A DNA stretch of 64,000 nucleotides from JBNKFV01 sp050289485 (GTDB taxonomy: Bacteria > Pseudomonadota > Gammaproteobacteria > Pseudomonadales > Cellvibrionaceae): NCBI GenBank assembly GCA_050289485.1, contig JBNKFV010000015.1:248001-312000 (forward strand), read 5' to 3'. Below the pieces are notes generated by a model. It worked only from the letters and a program-made list of their open reading frames with translations. It did no database searches and was not told where the DNA came from. Within the stretch, counting starts at the first letter, position 1. Every line of letters starts with the position of its first letter. Shown piece by piece: positions 17,677 through 26,294 of the stretch. A program made the position numbers and the translations under genes.

Positions 17677-17741
17677 GAACACATTATTTAGCTGTTGCCA
17701 ACTGACAACGCTATGCTACTCAACCGCTAGAGACTTCGATC

Positions 17742-18032
17742 GTGAAATTACTGTGTGATGTGTATACGGGCTCTGTGAACCCACAAATGTACTTGTTTGT
17801 GAGTAAACAAGACGGATTAACCCGTGTTCCGGAGTTACTCATGCAACGTTTTGGCAAACCCAAGCTGGCCATGACCATGGTGTTGCACAAAGGGCGCAAG
17901 TTGGCCAAGGTTGAAGTAGAGAAAGTCATTAAAAGTATTGAAGAGCAGGGCTTTTACCTGCAATTACCCCCGCAGGGTGAGGATTACATGCAGGATATTC
18001 ATCAGCACAACGACAAAATGCCGCGTTTTTGA
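17742..18032 (+). CDS. ycgL: YcgL-domain protein
   Basis: A 96-residue protein with the YcgL fold: strands CDVYTGSVNPQMYLFV near the start, then PELLMQRFGKPKLAMTMVL and a C-terminal segment QGFYLQLPP. The start is GTG. The family's function is unsettled. Its TGA overlaps the ATG of the next gene (TGATG), so the two are translationally coupled, and it commonly neighbours rnd in pseudomonads. Confidence 0.85.
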   Translation: MKLLCDVYTGSVNPQMYLFVSKQDGLTRVPELLMQRFGKPKLAMTMVLHKGRKLAKVEVEKVIKSIEEQGFYLQLPPQGEDYMQDIHQHNDKMPRF

Positions 18033-18478
18033 TGGCTGATCGTGTTCGCCCTTTCTGGGAAAACAAAACCTTGACCGAGATGAATCGCGATGAGTGGGAA
18101 TCACTCTGCGATGGCTGTGGCAAATGTTGTTTGCACAAGCTGGAAGACGAAGATTCGGGCGAGGTTTACTATACCGATGTGGTCTGCCGGTATCTGGACA
18201 GCCAGTGTCAATGTCAGCAGTATGCACAGCGCACCACCCTCGTGCCCGATTGTGTGCAGTTACGCCCCGAAAATGTGGACGAATTCCACTGGTTGCCGCA
18301 CACTTGCGCCTACCGTCTGGTGTCTGAAGGCAAACCGTTACCAGCCTGGCATCCGTTGATTTCAGGCTCGCGTGACACCGTGCATCGAGCAGGTATCTCG
18401 GTGAAAGGCCGTGGTATCTCTGACGAACTGGTCGACCTTGATGATATGCTGGACCATATCGTGCATTGGGTAGAGTAG
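18029..18478 (+). CDS. ycgN: YcgN-family cysteine-cluster protein
   Basis: A 149-residue protein of the UPF0153/YcgN group. The invariant cysteine cluster CDGCGKCC (about 29-36) is followed by CRYLDSQCQCQQY and later PDCVQLRP and LPHTCAYR, a pattern expected to bind metal or an iron-sulfur centre. Function is unknown. It overlaps ycgL by 4 bases, and together with rnd they form a conserved group. Confidence 0.85.
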   Translation: MMADRVRPFWENKTLTEMNRDEWESLCDGCGKCCLHKLEDEDSGEVYYTDVVCRYLDSQCQCQQYAQRTTLVPDCVQLRPENVDEFHWLPHTCAYRLVSEGKPLPAWHPLISGSRDTVHRAGISVKGRGISDELVDLDDMLDHIVHWVE

Positions 18479-18556
18479 GTTCGAAATTATTGTTATGCGC
18501 CGTATTGTCATGCGCTGTAGACACCTGAATTTCTTCGTGAATCTCTGGAATCGAGA

Positions 18557-19000
18557 ATGTTAACCGCAGAAAACTATCACATGGCCTGGTTGATCTATGG
18601 CTTATGCAGTTTGGCTTTATTACTGGTTTTTGCCCGCTTGATTTGGGCTATTCCTAACATGGCGGTAAAACTCTGGCTGCTGGCTATAGCTGCTTGCCTG
18701 CTTTACACCCCGGTTCCTGCTGACCCCTCGCTGCCTTATCTGGCCCCGGCCACCTTGGTATTTTTGTTGGAAGTTATGTTTATCGAGGGCGAAAAAGGTA
18801 CCCGCGTATTACCAGTATTGACTGGCGCCTTGGTGGGATTGTTTATTGTTCTTACCCTGCTGAACGCAGCCTGGTTTATCTGGGGGCGTCGTTGGTGGCA
18901 GAATCGGGTGAACGCAGAGCCTAAAGCAGACGACGGTGAGCTTGCACGTGAAGCACTCTTGGAAGAAAGTGTAGCCGCCAGTGCTGATTCGGCTAAATAA
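18557..19000 (+). CDS. Small integral membrane protein, function unknown
   Basis: A 147-residue protein with four predicted membrane helices (about 8-29, 35-52, 60-76 and 85-108) and a charged, Ala/Glu-rich cytoplasmic tail. I do not recognise a named family. It sits 78 bases after ycgN on the same strand, possibly the last gene of the rnd group. Confidence 0.65.
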   Translation: MLTAENYHMAWLIYGLCSLALLLVFARLIWAIPNMAVKLWLLAIAACLLYTPVPADPSLPYLAPATLVFLLEVMFIEGEKGTRVLPVLTGALVGLFIVLTLLNAAWFIWGRRWWQNRVNAEPKADDGELAREALLEESVAASADSAK

Positions 19001-19087
19001 AGCGGTACCTGCTGCCGATATAGGTTGTGAGACTTTGGTTGCGAGACTTTAGTGTTAGCAGCCCTACTATCAGCTAAGTGGCTATAA

Positions 19088-19260
19088 TATTAACCCGGCG
19101 ACAAAATAGATTTCCTTATCTATTTTGTCGCACGCCATGGAAATACCTGCGGAATTTTACGAAATCCCTTGTATTTCATGGCTTACATTGGCCTGCGGCC
19201 AATGGCGGCGCATCCGTGCGCCGCTTATTAACCCGACAATAGTGCTTGCCGGGTTAATAA
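19088..19260. repeat. 170-bp multi-hairpin intergenic element with TATTAACCCGGC ends
   Basis: This fills most of the 332-bp gap between the membrane protein and the vWA gene. Outer ends TATTAACCCGGC (19088) and GCCGGGTTAATA (to 19259) are inverted. Inside are consecutive stems: a perfect 13-bp stem 19099-19130, a 12-bp stem with one bulge 19134-19182, a perfect 8-bp stem 19186-19204, a perfect 8-bp stem 19205-19224, and an 11-bp stem 19225-19260. No ORF is visible. It may be a MITE/REP-type element or a structured RNA. The last stem matches repeats elsewhere in the window. Confidence 0.8.
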
Positions 19261-19332
19261 AAAGCGTTTAAGCCATGAATGATGTAAAAGGTAAGCATTG
19301 ATAAAAAAGCGAATAACAGCGGAGGGCGCATT

Positions 19333-21564
19333 TTGCATATTCTAAAGGAGCTTTATCGGTGGCGTTGGGCTCGACAGAGCGTAGGAAAACGCAACGCTAG
19401 AGGAAGGTCTTTTCGAATTACCTCGCTCATTGGTTTACTGATTGTTGTTCCTTTCTCGGTGGTAGCGCAAACGCCAGATAATACCAGCTTGCCCCCCGAT
19501 GTTCGCCTGATTATCGATGTGTCGGGCAGTATGAAACAGAACGACCCGCAAAACCTGCGCCAGCCTGCTGTTGATCTATTGGTGAAACTGTTGCCAGAGG
19601 GCTCCAAAGCCGGGGTGTGGACGTTTGGCCAATGGGTAAATATGCTGGTGCCACATCGCGATGTTGAGGGTAACTGGCGTGAAGACGCCGCTGCCAACGC
19701 GAAGGACATTAAATCCACAGGTTTATTTACCAATATCGGCGAAGCCCTCGAAAAAGCCGCTTACGACATAGACAACCCCAACCGTAACTACAATACCAGC
19801 TTTATTCTGCTCACTGATGGCATGGTTGATGTCTCGCGGGATAACGACGTTAACCGCAAAGAGTGGCGGCGAATTGTCGATGAAATCATTCCCAAATATC
19901 AGCGCGCGGGGTACACCATTCATACCATTGCTTTGTCGGATAATGCCGACAAAGCGCTGATGGATAAATTGGCCTTGGCTACCGATGGTATTTCGGCGGT
20001 CGCGAAAAACGCCGACGACCTGATGAAAGCATTTTTGCAGGCCTTCAATAAAGCGGCTCCGGCCGAATCGGTACCGTTGGAAGGCAACCGCTTTGTGGTG
20101 GATTCGAGTGTGGATGAATTTACCGCGCTGATTTTCCGCGAGGGTGACAATCTGCCGACCGAGCTGGTGGGGCCGGATGATAAAATTTATAAACAGGGCG
20201 AAGCTAATGCCGATGCCAACTGGTATCACACTAACACTTACGATCTGATCACGGTAAAAGAGCCCCTGGAAGGTGAGTGGCGCGTACGGGGTGATATTAC
20301 CGACGAAAGCCGGGTAACCGTGGTGAGTAATTTACGCTTACTGGTGAAATCGTTACCCAACAATATTTATCGCGGCGATATATTGCCGGTATCGTTAGTG
20401 TTGCAGGAAGATGGTAAAACTATTACCCGTGCCGAGTTTTTACGGCTGCTGCATATTGAAGTTACTGGTGAGTATCTCAGTGGCAACCTCGAAAATGAGA
20501 ATAGCTGGAAGCAAGTACTTTCTGACGGGTTGGTGCCGGGTAATGGTATCTACAACGCGAGTATCCCCTGGTTTGATCTGGAAGGTGATTATCGTATTAA
20601 TGTGCTGGTCGATGGCAAAACCTTCAAACGCCAACTGTCGCATACACTCAGTGTGCGCGAGGCTTTTGGTGTTGATCTGAAAAAACAGGCGGATGATGGC
20701 CAAACCAAATACTTGTTCACTGTCACCAGCTATAGCCGCGACGTCGATGTGAGCAAGGTGCGCGTGGTGGCCAAAGTTAAGGCGCCCACGGGTATCAGTT
20801 CGATCGAGTCATTTACTTTTACGGAATGGGATAATTGGCAGTTAACCTTAACGCCCAGTGATCCGGGGCGGTATGTTGTCTCTGTTCGAGTCAGCGGCCA
20901 CAAGGCCAATGGTGAACGCTTCGACTTTACCCCTGAGCCTACGATCTTTAGCTACCCCGATGGCTCAGATCCTTTTGTTGAATCAGAGCCAGAACCCGAA
21001 CCCGAGGCGGAGCCAGAACCGGAGCCCGCTAAAGCACCTCCTGCGCCAGAACTAGAACTAGAACCTGAGCCAGAAGCCGAACCTGCGCCAGAGCCGAAAT
21101 CGTCGAGCAATTGGTTGCTGTACTCGTTGCTGGCTGCCGGTAACCTGCTAATCATTGGGCTGGCCTATGTTGCCTACCGTGTGATTATGGGGGACAAAAA
21201 AGACCTTGCTGAGCCGGACGAAGAAACGGACGGCAACGAGGAAACCGAAACGCCAGCCGAGAAACCGGCAAAGGCTGACGAGCCTGCTGAACCCGCGATG
21301 GAAGAAATTCCTCCGGAAGCACCCGATGAGGATATTATCGATGCGCTGGCCGCGACGGAAAGCGACGATATGGATTTGTCGACCGATGATGTATTGGAAG
21401 CGAATTTCGATCTTGACAGCAATGAAGCTGAAGCTGAAGCGGGTGCTGATGCTGATGCTGAGGAAGAAGGCGATGACGACGATGAAATGCCGGAGTTCTC
21501 GTTGGATGACTTTGAACCGATGGATCTGGATGGGCTTGATGACGACGATAAAGACAAAAAATAG
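19333..21564 (+). CDS. Membrane-anchored vWA-domain protein with acidic cytoplasmic tail
   Basis: A 743-residue protein. It has a signal peptide (about 28-45, ending VVAQ), then a vWA domain with MIDAS LIIDVSGSMKQ (about 58-68) and LLTDGM. Beta-rich domains (about 255-530) follow, then a Pro/Glu linker (about 545-592), one membrane helix (about 596-617) and a strongly acidic Asp/Glu tail (about 625-743). The vWA and linker would lie in the periplasm, the tail in the cytoplasm. The start is TTG with GGAGG 7 bases earlier. Role unknown. A MoxR ATPase and a second vWA protein are encoded 1 kb downstream. Confidence 0.8.
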   Translation: MHILKELYRWRWARQSVGKRNARGRSFRITSLIGLLIVVPFSVVAQTPDNTSLPPDVRLIIDVSGSMKQNDPQNLRQPAVDLLVKLLPEGSKAGVWTFGQWVNMLVPHRDVEGNWREDAAANAKDIKSTGLFTNIGEALEKAAYDIDNPNRNYNTSFILLTDGMVDVSRDNDVNRKEWRRIVDEIIPKYQRAGYTIHTIALSDNADKALMDKLALATDGISAVAKNADDLMKAFLQAFNKAAPAESVPLEGNRFVVDSSVDEFTALIFREGDNLPTELVGPDDKIYKQGEANADANWYHTNTYDLITVKEPLEGEWRVRGDITDESRVTVVSNLRLLVKSLPNNIYRGDILPVSLVLQEDGKTITRAEFLRLLHIEVTGEYLSGNLENENSWKQVLSDGLVPGNGIYNASIPWFDLEGDYRINVLVDGKTFKRQLSHTLSVREAFGVDLKKQADDGQTKYLFTVTSYSRDVDVSKVRVVAKVKAPTGISSIESFTFTEWDNWQLTLTPSDPGRYVVSVRVSGHKANGERFDFTPEPTIFSYPDGSDPFVESEPEPEPEAEPEPEPAKAPPAPELELEPEPEAEPAPEPKSSSNWLLYSLLAAGNLLIIGLAYVAYRVIMGDKKDLAEPDEETDGNEETETPAEKPAKADEPAEPAMEEIPPEAPDEDIIDALAATESDDMDLSTDDVLEANFDLDSNEAEAEAGADADAEEEGDDDDEMPEFSLDDFEPMDLDGLDDDDKDKK

Positions 21565-21568
21565 TGAG

Positions 21569-21602
21569 TTATTAACTCGGCACAGAGGGTTGTCGGGTTA
21601 AT
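21569..21602. repeat. TTATTAACCCGG-type hairpin repeat, copy 2
   Basis: Arms TTATTAACTCGG and TTGTCGGGTTAAT enclose a short loop 4 bases after the vWA stop codon. It is a diverged member of the family also found at 19225-19260, 48873-48907 and 58222-58253. Confidence 0.65.
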
Positions 21603-21630
21603 CGTGTCAATCGACCAAGCATCAATCAAT

Positions 21631-21654
21631 AGCCCGGTAACGCCGGGCTTTTTT
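21631..21654 (+). terminator. Rho-independent terminator after the vWA gene
   Basis: A 7-bp GC-rich stem AGCCCGG/CCGGGCT with a 5-base loop, followed by a run of T. Confidence 0.85.
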
Positions 21655-21735
21655 GTGATATGCGCATACAGCCTTGCAGCAGTGCTCTGGTAAACTGCCG
21701 GTTTAGGGCCTGTTCGCACAAAGGAGACATTCAGC

Positions 21736-22557
21736 ATGTGTGAATTACTGGGCATGTCGGCCAATGTGCCCACTGATATTTGTTTTAGTTTTGCCGGCCT
21801 CATGGAGCGTGGGGGCGGTACCGGGCCACATAACGATGGCTGGGGTATCGCCTTCTACGACGGTAAAGCGGTGCGTGAATTTCGTGATCCCACGCCCAGT
21901 TATCGTTCAGAAATTGCCAGGCTTATCAGCCAGTACCCCATTAAAAGCTGCATTACCATCAGTCATATTCGGCAGGCCAATGTAGGTGGGGTCTGTTTAG
22001 AAAATACCCACCCTTTTGTGCGCGAACTGTGGGGGCGTCAATGGGCCTTTGCCCACAACGGCCAAATGCGGCGGGCGCGAGATTTGCCGCTGGGTTACGA
22101 GCAGCCTGTGGGTACTACTGACAGCGAACATGCGTTCTGCTGGTTGCTCCAGCGTATTCGGCAGGATTATCCCGTACCGCCGGGTGCGGAAGCTCAAGCC
22201 GCTTTTTGGGCTTTTTTAAAGACGCAATGCGATCAACTGCGAGAGTTGGGGGTTTGCAACTTGTTGTTCAGCGATGCAGAGTATCTGTATGTGTATTGCA
22301 CCACCAAATTGCAACGTATTACCCGGCGTAGCCCATTTGGGCATGCAGAATTGAAAGATACCACCTTGCAGGTGGATTTCGACCAGCATACAACACCCAG
22401 TGATATCGTCTGTGTAATCGCCACCGAGCCGCTTACGGCTAACGAATGCTGGACCCCCCTACAAAGTGGCGAGTTTCTGGTGTATCGCTACGGACAGGTT
22501 GTTGCTCAATTAACGGATACCGAGCAGCGTTTTACCGCTGCGCAGATTGCTCAATAA
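21736..22557 (+). CDS. Class II glutamine amidotransferase (YafJ-like)
   Basis: A 273-residue Ntn-type amidotransferase domain standing alone. The nucleophile is Cys2 (MCELLGMSAN). RGGGTGPHNDGWGIAFY (about 30-46) and HIRQAN (about 77-82) and FAHNGQ (about 104-109) form the glutaminase pocket. The YafJ/DUG3 group hydrolyses gamma-glutamyl amides, but the physiological substrate of bacterial members is not settled. AAGGAG precedes the ATG. It is 30 bases upstream of the MoxR gene and could be co-transcribed. Confidence 0.88.
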   Translation: MCELLGMSANVPTDICFSFAGLMERGGGTGPHNDGWGIAFYDGKAVREFRDPTPSYRSEIARLISQYPIKSCITISHIRQANVGGVCLENTHPFVRELWGRQWAFAHNGQMRRARDLPLGYEQPVGTTDSEHAFCWLLQRIRQDYPVPPGAEAQAAFWAFLKTQCDQLRELGVCNLLFSDAEYLYVYCTTKLQRITRRSPFGHAELKDTTLQVDFDQHTTPSDIVCVIATEPLTANECWTPLQSGEFLVYRYGQVVAQLTDTEQRFTAAQIAQ

Positions 22558-22587
22558 TTCAATGCTTACAGAGGTGAGGAAAAGCCC

Positions 22588-23433
22588 ATGAGTTTTAAGG
22601 GTACCGATAACTATGTTGCCACAGACGACTTGCAAATAGCCGTAAACGCAGCGGTGACATTGCAGCGCCCGTTGTTGATCAAAGGTGAGCCTGGCACCGG
22701 TAAAACACTGCTGGCTGAAGAAGTGGCCAGTGCCTTGGGTAAACCACTGATTCAGTGGCATATCAAATCGACGACGAAAGCTCAGCAGGGCTTGTATGAA
22801 TACGATGCCGTGTCGCGATTGCGGGATTCTCAGTTGGGTAACGACAAGGTGCACGATGTAAAAAATTACATCAAACCCGGAAAACTATGGGAGGCCTTTA
22901 CAGCCGATCAGCAGGTGGTGTTGTTGATCGATGAAGTTGATAAGGCCGATATCGAATTTCCCAACGATTTATTGGTTGAGCTGGATAAAATGGAGTTTTT
23001 TGTTTACGAAACCGGTGAAACCATTAAAGCTACTCAGCGCCCCATTGTGATTATCACCAGTAACAACGAAAAAGAATTGCCCGATGCTTTTTTGCGTCGT
23101 TGCTTTTTTCACTACATCAGTTTTCCCGACCGCGAAACCATGCAGAAAATCGTGGATGTTCATTTTCCTAATATCAAGCAGTCGTTGGTAAAGCTGGCCT
23201 TGGACGTGTTTTTTGATGTGCGTGACATTTCAGGGTTAAAGAAAAAACCCAGCACATCTGAACTGATCGACTGGCTCAAACTGCTAATGGCTGACGATAT
23301 TCCAGAAGATGTGCTAAAAAATAAAGATAACAAAAATGCGATTCCGCCATTGTACGGTGCATTAATTAAAAATGAACAAGATGTTCACATGCTGCAACGG
23401 CTGGCGTTTATGTCACGGCGTGAAAGCCGTTAG
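22588..23433 (+). CDS. MoxR-family AAA+ ATPase
   Basis: A 281-residue AAA+ chaperone-like ATPase. Walker A GEPGTGKTLL (about 32-41), Walker B VLLIDEVDKAD (about 111-121), sensor 1 IITSNNEKELPDAFLRR (about 153-169) and the C-terminal lid are visible. MoxR ATPases work with vWA proteins to activate or insert metal centres or remodel complexes. The CoxE-like vWA gene begins 17 bases downstream. The target is not evident from the window. Confidence 0.93.
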   Translation: MSFKGTDNYVATDDLQIAVNAAVTLQRPLLIKGEPGTGKTLLAEEVASALGKPLIQWHIKSTTKAQQGLYEYDAVSRLRDSQLGNDKVHDVKNYIKPGKLWEAFTADQQVVLLIDEVDKADIEFPNDLLVELDKMEFFVYETGETIKATQRPIVIITSNNEKELPDAFLRRCFFHYISFPDRETMQKIVDVHFPNIKQSLVKLALDVFFDVRDISGLKKKPSTSELIDWLKLLMADDIPEDVLKNKDNKNAIPPLYGALIKNEQDVHMLQRLAFMSRRESR

Positions 23434-23450
23434 GCGCAAGGTAATCAGGC

Positions 23451-24626
23451 ATGTTATTGAATTTTTTCTATGCCCTGCGTGCGCGGGAAGTGCCCGTATC
23501 GCTGAAAGAGTGGCTTATGTTCATGGAGGCGCTGCAGGCCCAGTTGGTGTTTGCCGATATTGATGTTTTTTATCTGTTGGCGCGCACCTGCCTGGTTAAA
23601 GACGAAAAACATTTCGATAAATTTGATCAGGCTTTTACAGCTTTTTACAAGGATGTTGAAACCCTTGATGATTTATTAGGCATGCTATTGCCAGAAGACT
23701 GGTTGCGTGCTGAATTTATAAAGCAGCTTACTGATGAGGAGCGTGCACAAATCGAGTCGCTAGGGGGATTGGATAAGTTATTGGAAACTTTCAAGCAGCG
23801 GCTTGAAGAACAGAAAGAACGGCATTCTGGTGGCAATAAATGGATCGGCACCGGTGGTACCTCACCGTTTGGTAACAGTGGTTATCACCCAGAGGGCATT
23901 CGTGTGGGTGGTGAAAGTCGCAACCAGCGTGCCACGAAGGTATGGGAGCAGCGGCAGTTTCGTAATCTTGACGACAATGTTGAAATAGGCACACGCAATA
24001 TCAAAGTGGCATTACGCAAGTTGCGCCGCTTTGCGCGTACTGGGGCTGCAGACGAACTGGATTTGAATAACACCATTCGCTCTACTGCCAAAAATGCTGG
24101 GCTGCTTGATATTAAAATGGTGCCAGAGCGTCATAATGCGGTGAAAGTGCTGTTGTTCTTCGATGTGGGTGGGTCGATGGATCCTTACGTGAGCCTGTGT
24201 GAAGAACTGTTTTCAGCCTGCAAAACCGAGTTCAAACATCTACAGTATTTTTATTTTCACAATTTTATCTATGATGCTGTCTGGCAAGACAATCACCGGC
24301 GCATGAGTCAAACCACCGCGCTGTACGATATATTGCATACATACAGTCGTGATTATCGGGTGATTTTTGTGGGCGACGCGTCGATGTCACCCTACGAGAT
24401 TGCCTCTGCTTACGGCAGTGTTGAATTTATGAACGAAGAAGCCGGTGCCGTGTGGATGCAACGATTGACGCGCAGCTTCGACAAGGTGGTGTGGTTGAAC
24501 CCGGTGCAGGAACATTACTGGGGTTACACCCATAGCATTAAGATGGTACGTGAGCTGATCGACGATCATATGTACCCTCTCACATTGGCCGGGCTGGAAC
24601 AGGCTATTCGCTTTCTGGCGAAATAG
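23451..24626 (+). CDS. vWA-domain protein, CoxE-like
   Basis: A 391-residue cytoplasmic vWA protein with no signal peptide. The N-terminal helical part (MLLNFFYALRAREVPVSLKEW) is typical of CoxE-like partners of MoxR ATPases. The C-terminal vWA domain begins near 225 with an atypical MIDAS, FDVGGSMDP (DxGGS rather than DxSxS), and includes FVGDASMSPYE. AAGG precedes the ATG. Together with the upstream AAA+ gene it forms a MoxR/vWA pair. Confidence 0.88.
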   Translation: MLLNFFYALRAREVPVSLKEWLMFMEALQAQLVFADIDVFYLLARTCLVKDEKHFDKFDQAFTAFYKDVETLDDLLGMLLPEDWLRAEFIKQLTDEERAQIESLGGLDKLLETFKQRLEEQKERHSGGNKWIGTGGTSPFGNSGYHPEGIRVGGESRNQRATKVWEQRQFRNLDDNVEIGTRNIKVALRKLRRFARTGAADELDLNNTIRSTAKNAGLLDIKMVPERHNAVKVLLFFDVGGSMDPYVSLCEELFSACKTEFKHLQYFYFHNFIYDAVWQDNHRRMSQTTALYDILHTYSRDYRVIFVGDASMSPYEIASAYGSVEFMNEEAGAVWMQRLTRSFDKVVWLNPVQEHYWGYTHSIKMVRELIDDHMYPLTLAGLEQAIRFLAK

Positions 24627-24719
24627 GCTACCGCTTACTCATTCAGGGATGAAATTTTCAGAACTACCCTGGTGTTAATAGAAGTATTTGTACGGTTTTT
24701 TGCGTAAACGAGAATTTGG

Positions 24720-24760
24720 TTGATGTACATCAACTTGTCTTTTTTGAGTTTCGTTAATCT
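24720..24760 (+). promoter_or_regulatory. FNR/Anr-box promoter
   Basis: TTGAT-GTAC-ATCAA (24720-24733) matches the FNR/Anr consensus TTGAT-N4-ATCAA exactly and sits in a 16-bp palindrome. A plausible -10 TAATCT lies at 24755-24760. With a start near 24767, the box is centred at about -41, the class II activator position. The next annotated gene on this strand begins 300 bases away, beyond a terminator. Confidence 0.7.
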
Positions 24761-24766
24761 AACCTC

Positions 24767-24935
24767 ACTTGGCAAGGCAACAGCAACACACTCCGCTGGA
24801 GCCACACAGCTTGCGGTTCGCTCCGCAGTTTGTGAGTCAGGTACCCCGTTAGTCAGGCATTCCGCGATACCTGGTTAACACGTGATTGAGTCTTGTAGGT
24901 GTTACCGGGCGGTATTGTTACGGCCCGGTTTTTTT
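24767..24935 (+). ncRNA. Candidate anaerobically induced small RNA
   Basis: About 170 nt between the FNR-type promoter and a Rho-independent terminator, in the 410-bp gap between the CoxE-like gene and hrpA. I see no credible ORF. Predicted folds are a stem around GCGG-TTCGCT-CCGC (about 24803-24834), a CAGGTA/TACCTG hairpin (24839-24873) and the terminator stem. FNR/Anr-controlled sRNAs such as FnrS and PhrS are known in gammaproteobacteria, but I do not recognise this sequence as one of them. Confidence 0.5.
24905..24935 (+). terminator. Rho-independent terminator upstream of hrpA
   Basis: Stem CCGGGC/GCCCGG with a 12-base loop and seven T. It is 278 bases from the preceding stop codon, so it more likely ends the RNA candidate than the CoxE-like gene. 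Confidence 0.8.
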
Positions 24936-24988
24936 CTATTTTTTCTTACGCCGTTTTGGCACGAGTGTCTGTTCGCACCTTAAGTGGG

Positions 24989-24994
24989 TATAAT
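24989..24994 (+). promoter_or_regulatory. -10 element upstream of hrpA
   Basis: TATAAT lies 42 bases before the hrpA 5' part and just after the terminator. The -35 is poor. Confidence 0.45.
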
Positions 24995-25036
24995 GCTGTC
25001 ACTGTTTTTTTGTGATTAGTATTACAGGCCCAGTTT

Positions 25037-26263
25037 ATGACCCACTATGACGCCGCCATCGGACTTTTGGAAAAAGCGCCAGCACAGTGGCAAAGTGACG
25101 ACGAACAGTTGTTTGCTGCCTGTACCCCCAGCCGTGATTCACACCGCTTACTGCGGCAGTTGCAGCGTTTGAAACGAGATGACCATAACGGCAATTTAAC
25201 GATCCAGGCATGGCAACAATGGCAATCGCAGGCCAAAGCCTCTGTTGACCAGCTGCAGGCCAGGCAAAATGCCGTGCCGCTCATAGAATACCCACCTGAT
25301 TTACCCATTAGTGAAAAACGGGCCATTATTGCGGCAGCCATTCAGCAGCACCAAGTGGTTGTGCTGGCAGGTGAAACAGGTTCGGGGAAAACAACACAGA
25401 TTCCTAAGATTTGCCTGGAGTTGGGGCGGGGTGTTCGCGGTATGATTGGCCATACCCAGCCACGCCGTATTGCCGCCAGTACCGTCGCCAGCCGCATCGC
25501 CGAAGAGTTGGGGGTTAAACTGGGTGAAGAAGTGGGCTACCAGGTACGTTTTACCGATCACAGTAACCCATCTACTTACATTAAGTTGATGACCGATGGT
25601 ATTTTGCTGGCTGAAATTCAGCAGGATAAATTTCTCAGTCGGTACGACACTATCATTATCGATGAGGCGCACGAGCGGAGTCTGAATATTGATTTTCTGC
25701 TGGGATTTCTCAAACAGTTGTTGCCCAAGCGCCCGGATCTTAAAGTAATCATTACGTCTGCCACCATTGATACAGAGCGTTTTTCTCAGCATTTTGACAA
25801 TGCACCGGTCATTGAAGTGTCTGGCCGAATGTATCCGGTAGAGGTGCTTTATCGGCCCATGCTCGACGAGCAGGACAATCAGGCGCAAGCCATTACCGAT
25901 GCCGTACAGGAATTAATTGCCCGCGAGCGTGCCGGCAAACATAAAGCTAAGGGCGATATGCTGGTATTTCTCAGTGGTGAGCGTGAAATACGCGAAACTG
26001 CACAGGCTTTACGCAAGGCAGATATTCCACAGTGGGAGGTGTTACCCCTCTATGCGCGCTTGAGCTTGGCCGAGCAGAATAAGATTTTTCAGCAGGTAAA
26101 GCAGCAACAAACGGTTCAGGTGGGTAGCGTGGGTTCGTTGCTTGAAGCGGCCGAAGCCGCACTGATTGAAGCAGAAAAGGGGGTAAAGCAGAATGCAGAG
26201 GCGACCGAAGAGCAATGCCCAGCGCAGCGGTGGGTAGTACGAAAAAAACGCAAGAAGAAATAA
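25037..26263 (+). CDS. hrpA: HrpA helicase, N-terminal part of split gene
   Basis: A 408-residue N-terminal part of the DEAH-box RNA helicase HrpA (about 1300 residues in E. coli), which rescues stalled ribosomes. RecA domain 1 is complete: GETGSGKTTQ (about 114), TQPRR, IIIDEAHERS (about 212) and SATID. Domain 2 begins (FLSGEREIRETA, LPLYARLSLAEQNKIFQ) and then stops matching. Homology breaks at IFQ, where E. coli continues into the RRIVLATN motif. The last 55 or so residues are unrelated, Ala/Glu-rich, then very basic (RKKRKKK). The missing part resumes at 29885. Either a pseudogene pair or a two-chain helicase. Confidence 0.9.
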   Translation: MTHYDAAIGLLEKAPAQWQSDDEQLFAACTPSRDSHRLLRQLQRLKRDDHNGNLTIQAWQQWQSQAKASVDQLQARQNAVPLIEYPPDLPISEKRAIIAAAIQQHQVVVLAGETGSGKTTQIPKICLELGRGVRGMIGHTQPRRIAASTVASRIAEELGVKLGEEVGYQVRFTDHSNPSTYIKLMTDGILLAEIQQDKFLSRYDTIIIDEAHERSLNIDFLLGFLKQLLPKRPDLKVIITSATIDTERFSQHFDNAPVIEVSGRMYPVEVLYRPMLDEQDNQAQAITDAVQELIARERAGKHKAKGDMLVFLSGEREIRETAQALRKADIPQWEVLPLYARLSLAEQNKIFQQVKQQQTVQVGSVGSLLEAAEAALIEAEKGVKQNAEATEEQCPAQRWVVRKKRKKK

Positions 26264-26294
26264 GCTTGGGTATGCACAGGCCTGTTTACATGCC

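Noticed and set aside
21174..21803. 209-residue Ser-rich minus-strand ORF
   Set aside because: It is the complement of the Asp/Glu-rich tail of the vWA protein and has no start context or family pattern.
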